Assembly (NCBI RefSeq): GCF_900289115.1
Contig: NZ_LT985196.1
Location: 1,887,752-1,951,751 of the forward strand
From: Janibacter massiliensis
GTDB lineage: Bacteria; Actinomycetota; Actinomycetes; Actinomycetales; Dermatophilaceae
Reading direction: 5' to 3'
DNA: 64,000 nucleotides
Part shown: piece after piece, positions 37,728 to 45,880 of the stretch
Layout of the letters: the number at the start of each line of letters is the position of its first letter
Position numbering within the stretch: the stretch's first letter is position 1
Notes under the pieces: model-generated
The model's database searches: none
What the model was told of the DNA's origin: nothing
The model's input: only the letters and a program-made list of their open reading frames with translations
Translations under genes and position numbers: made by a program

Positions 37728-37814
37728 CCGCGGGGTCCGTCTGCCTGAGAGGTTTCGGGGAGGAATGCACCTTCGGCGCCCGGCACGCAGCTGGCCCGGG
37801 ACTCTCCCCCGCGG
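37728..37814 (-). ncRNA. glycine riboswitch (single aptamer) upstream of gcvP
   Basis: On the minus strand the conserved core is complete: GGGGGAGAGTCCCGG, GGCGCCGAAGGTGCA and CCTCTCAGGCAGACGGAC. It is closed by an 8-bp P1 helix (CCGCGGGG with CCCCGCGG). Only one aptamer is visible, not the common tandem pair. The 3' strand of P1 can alternatively pair with GCGGGG at 37693-37688, which may form the expression switch. About 78 bases separate the aptamer from the gcvP start. Confidence 0.92.
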
Positions 37815-37831
37815 GGTGATCGGCGGGCCCG

Positions 37832-37837
37832 ATCGTA
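37832..37837 (-). promoter_or_regulatory. -10 box (TACGAT) for the gcvP riboswitch transcript
   Basis: TACGAT on the minus strand predicts a start near 37825, about 10 bases before the P1 helix. This would make gcvP separately expressed from the upstream MerR gene. No clear -35 was found. Confidence 0.5.
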
Positions 37838-37860
37838 CCAGCGGGCCCCGGCAACGCGGG

Positions 37861-38436
37861 TCAGGCGAGCTTCGCGCGCCGGCGGGCCGACAGCTCGTCG
37901 CCCGGGTGCTCGGCTGGCGCCTCGTCCCCGAACCGCTCGCTCGGCAGCTCGGCGAGCGAGCCCTCGACCTCGCGCCAGACTCGACCGACCGCGATACCGA
38001 AGACGCCCTGCCCGCCCTGGACGAGGTCGATGATCTCGTCGGCCGAGGTGCACTCGTAGATGGAGGCGCCGTCGCTCATGAGGGTGATCTGAGCGAGGTC
38101 CTCGACGCCGCGCTCGCGCAGGGTCTGGATGGCCGTCCGGATCTGCTGGAGCGAGACACCGGTGTCGAGCAGGCGCTTGACGACCTTGAGCACGAGGATG
38201 TCCCGGAAGCCGTACAGACGCTGGCTGCCCGAACCGGCGGCACCGCGGACGGACGGCTCGACCAGCCCGGTGCGCGCCCAGTAGTCGAGCTGCCGGTAGG
38301 TGATGCCAGCGGCCTTGCACGCGGCAGGTCCGCGATAGCCGAGATCCTCCGACAGGTCGGGGAGGTCGTCGTCGAAGAGGACGCCCTGCGACATGCCGCT
38401 CGACCTCACCTGGGTCGGCTCGTCCTGCGCGCTCAC
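37861..38436 (-). CDS. MerR family regulator (Rv1830-like)
   Basis: A 191-residue regulator. The MerR DNA-binding head is visible in YRGPAACKAAGITYRQLDYW, ARTGLVEPSVRG and RLYGFRDILVLKVVKRLLDT, with a coiled linker LQQIRTAIQTLRERG. The C-terminal part lacks metal-binding cysteines. Its location between DUF151 and gcvP matches the mycobacterial order of Rv1830, so it is called by that analogy. The GTG at 38436 has GAGGAGG five bases upstream; an internal ATG (MSQGVLFDDDL) is another possible start. Confidence 0.85.
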   Translation of the reverse strand: MSAQDEPTQVRSSGMSQGVLFDDDLPDLSEDLGYRGPAACKAAGITYRQLDYWARTGLVEPSVRGAAGSGSQRLYGFRDILVLKVVKRLLDTGVSLQQIRTAIQTLRERGVEDLAQITLMSDGASIYECTSADEIIDLVQGGQGVFGIAVGRVWREVEGSLAELPSERFGDEAPAEHPGDELSARRRAKLA

Positions 38437-38557
38437 CGTGCCTCCTCAGACACCCTGCCCCTGCGGGCACACATCGCGCCCCGGTGGCGCGGTTCGACGG
38501 TACGTGCGCCCGGTGGGAGGGTCAACGACCGGACGCGGGAGCGCCCCGGCGTGTCGG

Positions 38558-39085
38558 TCATGACGGCGGACGTTCGAAGTCCTCCGGTGACACGTGGTCG
38601 AGGAACTCCTTGAACCGCTCCACCTGCTCGGCGGCATCCTCGCCCGCGGACTCGGCGTCCTCGTCGCCGTCCTCGTCGAGGTCGAGCTGGAGGCCGACCT
38701 CGTCGACGATGCCCGGTTCGACGAGGATCGGGCACCCGGCCCGCACGGCGACGGCGATCCCGTCCGAGGGTCGGCAGTCGACCCGCGTCGGCTCCCCTTC
38801 CTCGCCCGTCTCGAGGACGAGGGTCCCCCGGTACACGCCGCCCTCGAGGGAGTCGATCGTCACCGAGCGCACCCGTCGCCCCAAGGCCTCGACGACGTCG
38901 AGCAGGAGGTCGTGGGTCAGCGGCCGAGGCGGCTCGACGCCCTGGGTCGCGAACGCGATGGCCGCGGCCTCCGTCGCCCCGATCCAGATCGGCACGACCC
39001 GATCGCCGCCGCGCTCGCGCAGCAGGACGACGGGGGTCGAGGACGGCAGCTCGACGCGGACTCCGACGAGGTCGACGCGAATCAC
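38558..39085 (-). CDS. bifunctional nuclease family protein (DUF151)
   Basis: A 175-residue member of the DUF151/bifunctional nuclease family. Family text includes RVDLVGVRVELPSSTPVVLL, RVVPIWIGATEAAAIAFATQ and DCRPSDGIAVAVRAGCPI. Plant members have DNase and RNase activity; the role in actinobacteria is unsettled. The C terminus is very acidic. The GTG at 39085 has TACGGT six bases upstream, inside the end of the preceding MerR gene, so an internal leaderless promoter is likely besides read-through. It matches Rv1829 in the conserved block. Confidence 0.86.
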   Translation of the reverse strand: MIRVDLVGVRVELPSSTPVVLLRERGGDRVVPIWIGATEAAAIAFATQGVEPPRPLTHDLLLDVVEALGRRVRSVTIDSLEGGVYRGTLVLETGEEGEPTRVDCRPSDGIAVAVRAGCPILVEPGIVDEVGLQLDLDEDGDEDAESAGEDAAEQVERFKEFLDHVSPEDFERPPS

Positions 39086-39089
39086 GCCT

Positions 39090-39806
39090 TCACCGTAGAC
39101 CACCCGCGCGAGCGCCCCGCACGACGAGCGCCTCGTGCAGTGCGGCCGCCTCGGCGAGAGCCTGCGCGGTGACGTCCCCGGCACGGCCTGCCTCGTCGTC
39201 ACCTCGCCCGCGCATCCGCGCCAGACCGACGACGTGCTCGACGAGCTCGACCTCCCGCTCGGCCGCCGTGCGGAAGGGTCGCAGGTGGCGCACCTCCACC
39301 CCACGGGCGACGAGCGCACCGGCGGCCGCGGCGACAGCGACGTCCTCGGGCCCAAAGCGCCCGGTGTCGTCACGGGCGAGGAAGCCGAAGGTGACGAGGT
39401 CCCGGAAGAGGCCGCGGTCGATCCCGGCTCGACGGCACAGCTCCTCGGTGTCGACCGGCTCGAGGGTCTCGGCACCGCCGTCGTCGCCGTCGCCGGCCCC
39501 ACGGGCGTGGGCGTTGTCGTCGGCCTCCGAGGTCGTCGGACGGGCGGTGTCGTGGAGTGCCCCGGCATCGAGCTCGGCCCGGATGACCTTGAGCGGGAGG
39601 AACCGGTCGCGCTGGGCGCGCAGGACGTACCGGATCCGCTCGACGTCCTCCTCGCTGAACTTCCGGTACCCGGATGCGGTCCGCTCGGGGACGACCAGAC
39701 CCTGCTCCTCGAGGAAGCGGATCTTCGACACCGTGATCGCCGGGAACTCCGGCCGGAGTCGGTCCAGGACCGCGCCGATGGTCACCCGTGCGGCGTGCGC
39801 CGCCAC
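39090..39806 (-). CDS. MerR family regulator (FtsR/Rv1828-like)
   Basis: A 238-residue regulator with an N-terminal MerR-type head (TIGAVLDRLRPEFPAITVSK, IRFLEEQGLVVPERTASGYR and KFSEEDVERIRYVLRAQRDR). A low-complexity Asp/Ala linker joins it to a second helical domain (EELCRRAGIDRGLFRDLVTF, then PEDVAVAAAAGALVARGVEV). This two-domain layout is that of FtsR/Rv1828, which activates ftsZ in Corynebacterium. The GTG at 39806 starts 4 bases after the FHA gene stop, so the two are co-transcribed. Confidence 0.86.
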   Translation of the reverse strand: MAAHAARVTIGAVLDRLRPEFPAITVSKIRFLEEQGLVVPERTASGYRKFSEEDVERIRYVLRAQRDRFLPLKVIRAELDAGALHDTARPTTSEADDNAHARGAGDGDDGGAETLEPVDTEELCRRAGIDRGLFRDLVTFGFLARDDTGRFGPEDVAVAAAAGALVARGVEVRHLRPFRTAAEREVELVEHVVGLARMRGRGDDEAGRAGDVTAQALAEAAALHEALVVRGARAGGLR

Positions 39807-39809
39807 GGG

Positions 39810-40259
39810 TCAGCCGCGGGCTGCGTAGAAGACGAGGCGGAACTTGCCGATCTGCACCTCGTCGCCGGTGCGCAGCACCGTCTGGTCGATCCGCTCGCGG
39901 TTGACGTAGGTGCCGTTGAGCGAGCCGACGTCGCGCACCGTGAAGCCCTCGGGGGTGCTCGTGAAGATGGCGTGCTTGCGCGAGACCGTGACGTCGTCGA
40001 AGAAGATGTCGCAGTCCGGGCCGCGGCCGGCGGAGACCTCGGTGTCGTCGAGAAGGAAGCGGGCGCCGCTGTTCGGGCCCCGCAGGACGATGAGGAGCGC
40101 GGTGCCCGGGTGCAGCGCAGCGACCGTCGCCTGCTCGTCGCGCGAGAGGTGGACCTCGTCGTCCGCCGGGGGGAAGACGGCGTCGGCCGGGACTCCCTGG
40201 AGCTGCTGGGTCGCGGGGTCGGGCCGGCCCGGGGTGGCCTCGAACTCGTTCGGCGTCAT
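39810..40259 (-). CDS. FHA domain protein (GarA/OdhI-like)
   Basis: A 149-residue protein with a C-terminal forkhead-associated domain: VSAGRGPDCDIFFDDVTVSR, KHAIFTSTPEGFTV and GSLNGTYVNRERIDQ show all phosphopeptide-binding residues. In GarA and OdhI this domain inhibits 2-oxoglutarate dehydrogenase, and phosphorylation of an N-terminal ETTS-type motif switches it off. Here the N-terminal 50 residues contain no adjacent Thr pair, so the usual kinase site seems absent. Position between gcvH and the FtsR-like gene equals Rv1827 (garA). Confidence 0.88.
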   Translation of the reverse strand: MTPNEFEATPGRPDPATQQLQGVPADAVFPPADDEVHLSRDEQATVAALHPGTALLIVLRGPNSGARFLLDDTEVSAGRGPDCDIFFDDVTVSRKHAIFTSTPEGFTVRDVGSLNGTYVNRERIDQTVLRTGDEVQIGKFRLVFYAARG

Positions 40260-40303
40260 CGTCGGTCCTTCGGTCGCGGCGGCAGCGAGGCCACCGGGTG
40301 GGG

Positions 40304-40693
40304 TCAGGAAAGCAGGGAGCGGTAGGTCGCGGCGTCCTTGAGGCCGTCGAGCGAGCTCGGGTCGGACAGCTCGATCTCGTACATCCAGCCCTCGCCGTAC
40401 GGGTCGCTGTTGACGAGCTCGGGGTTGGCGTCGAGCGCCTCGTTGACGGCCACGACCCTGCCCGCGACGGGGGCGTAGAGGTCGCTCACGGACTTCGTCG
40501 ACTCGACCTCGCCGCAGGAGTCCTTCTCGGCGACCTCGGCCCCGACCTCGGGGAGGCTGACGTAGACGACATCGCCGAGCGCATCCTGGGCGTAGGCGGT
40601 GATGCCGACACGCGCGCGACCCTCGCCGGTGCTCCGGACCCACTCGTGGTCATCGGTGTACCGCAGGTCGTCGGGGTGGTCGAGGTCGCTCAT
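40304..40693 (-). CDS. gcvH: glycine cleavage system H protein
   Basis: A 129-residue lipoyl carrier. The modified lysine is in CGEVESTKSVSDLYAPV, and the N terminus LRYTDDHEWVRSTGEGRARV and the end GEGWMYEIELSDPSSLDGLK are typical. It shuttles the aminomethyl group between GcvP and GcvT. The ATG at 40693 has GAAGGAG seven bases upstream. It follows the DUF881 gene by 61 bases and precedes the FHA gene by 44. Confidence 0.96.
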   Translation of the reverse strand: MSDLDHPDDLRYTDDHEWVRSTGEGRARVGITAYAQDALGDVVYVSLPEVGAEVAEKDSCGEVESTKSVSDLYAPVAGRVVAVNEALDANPELVNSDPYGEGWMYEIELSDPSSLDGLKDAATYRSLLS

Positions 40694-40754
40694 GGCACTC
40701 CTTCGTGTCGGGGCGTCATCGCCCGGGGTCGCACCGACAGCGCCGGCAGGGGGA

Positions 40755-41582
40755 TCACGAGGAGGGGCGCTCAGCCGACTCCTCCGGGACGCTGCGAGCG
40801 TATCGACCGGCCGGAACGTCGTGCAACGCGGGCACGCGGACCCTCGATCGCCGCTCGACGGCGGTCTCGCCACCGAGACGGCGCACGGACTCGCTCACGC
40901 CGCCGGGGATCGCCAGTGCGGACGCCATGGTCCCCGGGTCACCGATCGCCGTGATCCGCAGCGGCCGGTCGACGGGGCGGCCGCTGACGACCAGCTCGCC
41001 GTCCCGATCGGCGAACCACGTCGAGGCGATGACCCGCTCGTCGCCGACGGCGATCGCCTCGGCACCGGCGTCGCGCAGCTCCTGCACCGCGTCGAGCACC
41101 GCGACGGCCCCGACCTTCTCGTTCGGATCGTCGATGGTGATGACGACCCCGGGGCCGACCGCGGCGACCGTGCCGGAGAGGATGCCGAGGGTGTCGAGCC
41201 GTTCGCGGGCCGCGTCCTCGACGGCCTTGTCGTCGCCGCGGGCCGCCGTGAGCTCGTCCCGGGACCGCTCGAGCTCGCGGATCTGCGAGTCGAGCCGGTT
41301 CCCGTTCTGGTCCACGTCGTCGAGGATGCGCACGAGCTCGTCCTCGCGCAGGTCCTCCAACCCCTGGGACTGCGTCTCTCGGACCTGGGTGGCGATGCCG
41401 AACCCCAGCAGCGCGGCGAGCAGACCTGCGAGGAGGTTCGAGCGGCTCGCCCGCGCGCGGCCCATCCGCCGCAGACGGCGCCACGCGGCCCGGCCGTCCA
41501 CCGACGTGCGCGCGGCCGTCGCACCCGGGGACACCTCGTCGCCGTGCGGGGTCGGGGCCGCGTGCCTGCCGTCCATGGTCAC
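40755..41582 (-). CDS. DUF881 family membrane-anchored protein (second copy)
   Basis: A 275-residue protein with a cytoplasmic N terminus, one transmembrane helix (NLLAGLLAALLGFGIATQV, about residues 49-67), a coiled coil and an extracytoplasmic DUF881 domain (GTVAAVGPGVVITIDDPNEK, AGAEAIAVGDERVIASTWF and PLRITAIGDPGTMASALAI). The function is unknown; members occur next to sbp and division genes. The GTG at 41582 overlaps the sbp stop as GTGA. It corresponds to Rv1825 in order. Confidence 0.84.
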   Translation of the reverse strand: MTMDGRHAAPTPHGDEVSPGATAARTSVDGRAAWRRLRRMGRARASRSNLLAGLLAALLGFGIATQVRETQSQGLEDLREDELVRILDDVDQNGNRLDSQIRELERSRDELTAARGDDKAVEDAARERLDTLGILSGTVAAVGPGVVITIDDPNEKVGAVAVLDAVQELRDAGAEAIAVGDERVIASTWFADRDGELVVSGRPVDRPLRITAIGDPGTMASALAIPGGVSESVRRLGGETAVERRSRVRVPALHDVPAGRYARSVPEESAERPSS

Positions 41583-41911
41583 GCCCTGAAGAGGTGTCGG
41601 CGGATGGAGGCGACGTTGGAGAAGATCCGCACGCCGAGGACCACGACGACGCCGGTGGACAGCTGGGAACCGACGCCGAGCTGGTCGCCGAGGAAGACGA
41701 TGAACGCCGCGACGAGAACGTTGGACAGGAAGGAGATGACGAAGACCCGGTCGTCGAAGATCCCGTCGAGGACGGCCCGGACCGCGCCGAAGACCGCGTC
41801 GAGCGCGGCAATGACCGCGATGGGCAGGTAGGGCTGGAGCCAGATCGGGACCTGGGGGTCGAGCACCACCCCCAGGACGATGCCGATGAGCAGGCCGAGG
41901 GCGGGGATCAC
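41579..41911 (-). CDS. sbp: small basic protein (Sbp/DUF1290)
   Basis: A 110-residue membrane protein with three hydrophobic segments (VIPALGLLIGIVLGVVLDPQ, YLPIAVIAALDAVFGAVRAV and FLSNVLVAAFIVFLGDQLG). This is the Sbp family found beside divIVA/ftsZ-region genes in Gram-positive bacteria. Its role is not well defined. It overlaps both DUF881 genes by 4 bases (GTGA), so the three are translated as a unit. Confidence 0.85.
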   Translation of the reverse strand: MIPALGLLIGIVLGVVLDPQVPIWLQPYLPIAVIAALDAVFGAVRAVLDGIFDDRVFVISFLSNVLVAAFIVFLGDQLGVGSQLSTGVVVVLGVRIFSNVASIRRHLFRA

Positions 41912-42771
41912 GAGGGGCTCTCCGTCGATGACGTCGGGGCGGGCTTGGAGACGCGGGTCGACAGGGACACTGCGGCGGGCAGCCGGATCTCGTCGGACGG
42001 TTCGATCGAGCCGCGAACCCCGTAGTTGTTCTCGAGCGCGGCGAGATAGGCGCCGCCGTCGTTCGCGGCGAGGCCGGTCCGCAGGGCGTCGGGGTCCCCG
42101 ATCGCCGAGACGACGTAGGGCGGCGACAGAGGCCGGTAGTCGACGAGGATCGCCTCGCCGGCGAACCGGATCGAGCTGCGGGAGGTCAGGCGCCGCCCGT
42201 TGATGGCAATGGCCTCGGCACCGGCCTGCCACAGCCCGTTCGTCACGATCTGCAGGTCGCGGCTGAGGACCGTGCCCTCGGGGGTCCCACCGGTGGCCCC
42301 CCGCGAGTCGCCACCGTCGTCCGGCGTCACGCTCGGTGCGTCGTCGAGAGTGACGACGATGCCGGGCCCGGTCACCGCCGTCGCTCCGGCGGCCAGCCGC
42401 AGACGGTCGAGGCGCGCGGCGGAGGATCCGGCCTGCGTGGCGGCTTCGCCCTCGAGCGCGTTCACCTCCGACTGCAGGTTCAGCGCAGTCTGCGTGCGGT
42501 CCTCGACCTCGGCCTCGCGCGTCGTGATCTGGTCGATGAGCGCACGCTTGCCGTCGGCGACCCGGTCCGACCCGAGGGTGCGCGCACCGACCGTGAACAG
42601 GAGGCCGATGCAGACCGCGGCAACGGCAACGACCGGGGCGCGCACGGGCCTGGCCGCGGGCCCGCCGCGGCGCGTGCGAGCCTCCGAGGCCGCCGCGTAC
42701 CCGGGGTCGAGCGGGTGGTCGAACAGCTCGGTGAGGAGGGTCATCGAGGCGTCGGGGCGTCGCTGGTTCAT
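41908..42771 (-). CDS. DUF881 family membrane-anchored protein (first copy)
   Basis: A 287-residue protein with one transmembrane helix (APVVAVAAVCIGLLFTVGA, about residues 46-64), a coiled coil (TTREAEVEDRTQTALNLQSE) and an extracytoplasmic DUF881 domain (GATAVTGPGIVVTLDDAPSV, AGAEAIAINGRRLTSRSSIR and PYVVSAIGDPDALRTGLAAN). The ATG at 42771 has GAGGGAGGT upstream; a farther ATG at 42795 is less likely. It is the first gene of the block running to gcvP. It corresponds to Rv1823 in order. Confidence 0.84.
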   Translation of the reverse strand: MNQRRPDASMTLLTELFDHPLDPGYAAASEARTRRGGPAARPVRAPVVAVAAVCIGLLFTVGARTLGSDRVADGKRALIDQITTREAEVEDRTQTALNLQSEVNALEGEAATQAGSSAARLDRLRLAAGATAVTGPGIVVTLDDAPSVTPDDGGDSRGATGGTPEGTVLSRDLQIVTNGLWQAGAEAIAINGRRLTSRSSIRFAGEAILVDYRPLSPPYVVSAIGDPDALRTGLAANDGGAYLAALENNYGVRGSIEPSDEIRLPAAVSLSTRVSKPAPTSSTESPS

Positions 42772-42897
42772 CGCACCTCCCTCGTCGCTCGTCAACCGGG
42801 CCGCCAGCCTAGCGAGACCGGTCGAACCGCCTCCCGGAACCGAACAGAGCGGCTTCCCGTGTCGTGGAAACCGCTCCGTCGCAACGCTGTTCGCTGG

Positions 42898-42971
<74 letters not shown>

Positions 42972-43070
42972 TGGCTCGTCCGGTTCGGGACCGAACGGAC
43001 GCCCCCGACCGCGGGGTCGAGAGCGACACGCAACCATAGCGCAGCGCACAGCCCACGGCGAAACCGCCGG

Positions 43071-43076
43071 TAGCGT
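43071..43076 (+). promoter_or_regulatory. -10 box (TAGCGT) for the Lgt-like/radical-SAM operon
   Basis: TAGCGT ends 8 bases before the ATG at 43085, and there is no SD. The other genes of the unit overlap one another, so this may be their only promoter. Confidence 0.5.
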
Positions 43077-43084
43077 GGTTGGCC

Positions 43085-43888
43085 ATGGGCGGGGGTGACG
43101 GCAACGGGATCGCAGGACTGCTCCTCACCGGGACGTCCCTGACCCACGACTCGTGGGTCCTTCTCGGAGTCGTTGCGGCAGCCCTCGTGTTCATCGGCGA
43201 GGCCACTCGTCGCGGGCTCGACGACGAGCGTCTCGTCGCGGTCGTCGCGATGTCGCTCGCGTTCGGCGCCGTGGGGGCGCGGGCCGGGACGTGGCTCCGC
43301 ACGGTCCACCCGAGCGACGTCGACCCCTTCGTCGTGCACTGGCTCTACGGGAACCGCAGCATCCTCTCGGGACTGGTGTTCGCGTGGCTCGGGGTCCACG
43401 TCGGCAAGCTCCTCGTCGGCTACCGGGAGCGGACGGGAGCCCTCTTCGCCCCGGCCGTCGCCGCAGGCATGGCGATCGGTCGGGTCGGCTGTCTGCTCAC
43501 CGAGTACCCCGGACGGCCGAGCCCCCTCCCCTTCGGCATCCGGGCCGACGCGGCGGAGGCCGTCCAGTGGGGGGTCCTCCCGGGCACCGTGATGCACCCG
43601 ACGTTCTACCTCGAGATGGTGTTCCACGCCCTCGCCCTCCTGCTGCTCACCCGCTACCGGGACGCCCTGGCCCGGCCCGCCGACCTGCTCCTGCCCTACC
43701 TCAGCGGGTACGCGGCGTTCCGGTTCCTCATCGAGTTCGTCCGCGGGAACGACGTGGCGCTCGCCGGTCTCACCCGGCCTCAGCTCTTCATCCTCGCGAC
43801 CGCGCCGCTGCTCGCCTGGCGGTGCGTCGTCGCGCTCCGCCGACCCCGACCCGACGAAGGAATGGCCGATGACCCAACCACCGCCTGA
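43085..43888 (+). CDS. Lgt-like membrane enzyme (prolipoprotein diacylglyceryl transferase family, non-canonical)
   Basis: A 267-residue polytopic membrane protein of the Lgt family. Retained elements are AAGMAIGRVGCLLTEYPGRP, VMHPTFYLEMVFHALALLLL and AAFRFLIEFVRGNDVAL. The canonical His-Gly-Gly segment of Lgt is replaced by YGNRSILSGLVFAWLGVHVG, so the key His is missing. This suggests a paralogue with another acceptor or a different chemistry; a housekeeping lgt should exist elsewhere. It overlaps the next gene by 20 bases and heads a unit containing a radical-SAM protein, so lipid modification is a reasonable guess. A TTG at 43079 is a weaker start. Confidence 0.75.
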   Translation: MGGGDGNGIAGLLLTGTSLTHDSWVLLGVVAAALVFIGEATRRGLDDERLVAVVAMSLAFGAVGARAGTWLRTVHPSDVDPFVVHWLYGNRSILSGLVFAWLGVHVGKLLVGYRERTGALFAPAVAAGMAIGRVGCLLTEYPGRPSPLPFGIRADAAEAVQWGVLPGTVMHPTFYLEMVFHALALLLLTRYRDALARPADLLLPYLSGYAAFRFLIEFVRGNDVALAGLTRPQLFILATAPLLAWRCVVALRRPRPDEGMADDPTTA

Positions 43889-44243
43889 GCAGCCCCCACC
43901 ACCCGCAGCCGCGCCGCCACCCCCGTACCCGGGGCCGCCCGGCGGTGGCCCGAGCATCCTGGCCGTGAGCGTGACGATGCTCGCCCTCCTCGTCGGCGCG
44001 GGCCTCGGTCTGCTGATCCCCTGCCTCATCGCGCTTGCGAGCTGGTACGCGAGCGGCATCGGCGTCGAGATCCTCTGGGGCCTGCTCATCGGCATCCCCG
44101 TCGTGGCGATCGTCGCCGGTCCGATCGCGATCGCGTTCCACCGGACGCGTCCCCTCGGCATCGTCCTGCTGACGATGTGCGGCTTCTACCTCATCGGCAC
44201 GGCCGGGGCGTGCTTCATCGCGATCGCGGGGATCGACGGGTGA
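43869..44243 (+). CDS. small proline-rich membrane protein
   Basis: A 124-residue protein with a Pro/Ala/Gly-rich N-terminal tail (PPPEQPPPPAAAPPPPYPGP) of about 28 residues, then three hydrophobic segments (ILAVSVTMLALLVGAGLGLL, LWGLLIGIPVVAIVAGPIAI and GIVLLTMCGFYLIGTAGACF). I do not recognise a family. It overlaps the Lgt-like gene by 20 bases and the radical-SAM gene by 4 bases, so it is translated with them and may form a membrane complex with them. Confidence 0.78.
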   Translation: MTQPPPEQPPPPAAAPPPPYPGPPGGGPSILAVSVTMLALLVGAGLGLLIPCLIALASWYASGIGVEILWGLLIGIPVVAIVAGPIAIAFHRTRPLGIVLLTMCGFYLIGTAGACFIAIAGIDG

Positions 44244-45880
44244 GCCGCCGCACGCCGCAGCCCGTCGTCGGGCCGGGCCGCCCCCTGCGAGGGGATCGGA
44301 TCCACCGTTACGTCAACGCCTTCTGCCCGTCCTGCCACGAGGAGGACCCGCAGCGCGCCCTCGCGGACGTCCGACGGCTGTCGGGCTGGCTCGCCGAACG
44401 TGACGGTCGGATCTGGCTCGAGCGGGGCTGCCCCGTCCACGGCTTCATCCGCACGTTGTACGACGAGTCGCCCGAGATCCTTTCCTACCTCGAGACGTGG
44501 ACGGCCCCGACGAAGTCCCACGTCGCCGACTCCCCCGGCAACTACCTGCCCGTGCCCTCGGCCTACCTCCACGGCCTGCCGGAGATGCAGACCCAGCACA
44601 CGTGCATCCTCCTCGAGGACGTCACGGAGCGCTGCAACCTTGCCTGCCCGACGTGCTTCGCCGACTCCGCGCCGGCGCTGACCGGTGTCGCGCCGGTCCA
44701 GGACGTCCTGACCAACGTCGACGCCCGGCTCGCGCGGGAGGGCGGCCGGCTCGACGTCGTCATGCTCTCCGGCGGTGAACCGACGCTCCACCCACAGTTC
44801 GCTCGTCTGCTCGACGAGCTCGTCGCCCGGCCCATCGTCCGGATCCTCGTCAACACCAACGGCCTGACGATCGCCAAGGACGACGCGCTGCTCGCCCTCT
44901 TCGCCCGGCACCACCAGCGGGTCGAGGTGTACCTCCAGTACGACGGGCACAGCGAGCCGTCGTCCCGCCACCACCGCGGCGGCGACCTGCGGGCCTTCAA
45001 GGACGCGGCGATCGAGCGACTCTCGGGCGCGGGTGTCTTCGTCACCCTGACGATGACCGCGGCGCTCGGCGTCAACGACGACGAGATCGGCCATGTCATC
45101 CTCCGCAGCCTCGAGACGCCCTTCGTGTGCGGGGTGTCGATCCAGCCGCAGTTCGGGTCCGGGCGCTCCGGCGCGATAGACCCGACGGACCGCCTCACCC
45201 ACACCGGGGTGCTCGCACGGATGGGTCCGCAGACCGACGGCCTCGTCACGTGGCGCGACCTCACCGCGCTCCCCTGCAGCCACCCGCACTGCGCATCCGT
45301 CGGGTACATGCTCAAGGACGACTCGGTCACCTGGCGCTCGCTCACGGAGGTCATCGGCCACGACCGCCTGCTCGAGTGGCTCGACCTCGTGCCGGAGGAC
45401 GTCGCCAACCGGATCACCGACCAGGACCTGCCCGCGCAGATGCGCACCGTCGTCAAGGAGTCGTTGCTCGGTCTCATGTCGGACAGCACCTCGCTGTCCC
45501 ACCCGCAGGTCGGCGACCTGTGGAAGGGCGTCTGCGACAGCTGCGACATCGGGATGTCGACGCTCGCGACGCTGGCCGGATCCCGGCTGCCCGGCGGTCA
45601 GGACCGGCTGAGGCGCCTGCTCGCCGACCGCGTGAAGCGGATCAGCGTCAAGCCGTTCATGGACATGAGCACGATGATCGAGGAGCGCCTGACCCAGTGC
45701 TGCGTCCACGTCGGCACCCGTGCCGACGGCACCGGCGGGTCGGACCCGGGCGCGGACCAGTGCGCCCCGTTCTGCGCCGTCCAGGCGTGGGGCCCGCTCG
45801 CCGCGCAGAAGATCGGCGTCGGGAGCCGCTCCGCGCCCGCCCCCGTGCCGGTCGACCTGGCGATCGGGGCGACCCGGTGA
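44240..45880 (+). CDS. radical SAM protein, MJ0619/COG1964-like
   Basis: A 546-residue radical SAM enzyme. The cluster motif CxxxCxxC is in DVTERCNLACPTCFADSAP, and the SAM-binding GGEP is in VVMLSGGEPTLHP. An N-terminal module has YVNAFCPSC and RGCPVHGFI, like the rubredoxin-like part of MJ0619. C-terminal cysteines occur in LPCSHPHCAS, GVCDSCDIGM, QCCVHVG and QCAPFCAVQ, which could bind extra clusters. MJ0619-type proteins (tetraether synthases) couple or modify lipid chains at unactivated carbons. Here the CxxxCxxC before QTQHTC, remembered from archaeal members, is missing. Being encoded with an Lgt-like enzyme suggests a lipid substrate; that is inference. The GTG overlaps the upstream stop (GTGA). 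Confidence 0.82.
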   Translation: MSRRTPQPVVGPGRPLRGDRIHRYVNAFCPSCHEEDPQRALADVRRLSGWLAERDGRIWLERGCPVHGFIRTLYDESPEILSYLETWTAPTKSHVADSPGNYLPVPSAYLHGLPEMQTQHTCILLEDVTERCNLACPTCFADSAPALTGVAPVQDVLTNVDARLAREGGRLDVVMLSGGEPTLHPQFARLLDELVARPIVRILVNTNGLTIAKDDALLALFARHHQRVEVYLQYDGHSEPSSRHHRGGDLRAFKDAAIERLSGAGVFVTLTMTAALGVNDDEIGHVILRSLETPFVCGVSIQPQFGSGRSGAIDPTDRLTHTGVLARMGPQTDGLVTWRDLTALPCSHPHCASVGYMLKDDSVTWRSLTEVIGHDRLLEWLDLVPEDVANRITDQDLPAQMRTVVKESLLGLMSDSTSLSHPQVGDLWKGVCDSCDIGMSTLATLAGSRLPGGQDRLRRLLADRVKRISVKPFMDMSTMIEERLTQCCVHVGTRADGTGGSDPGADQCAPFCAVQAWGPLAAQKIGVGSRSAPAPVPVDLAIGATR

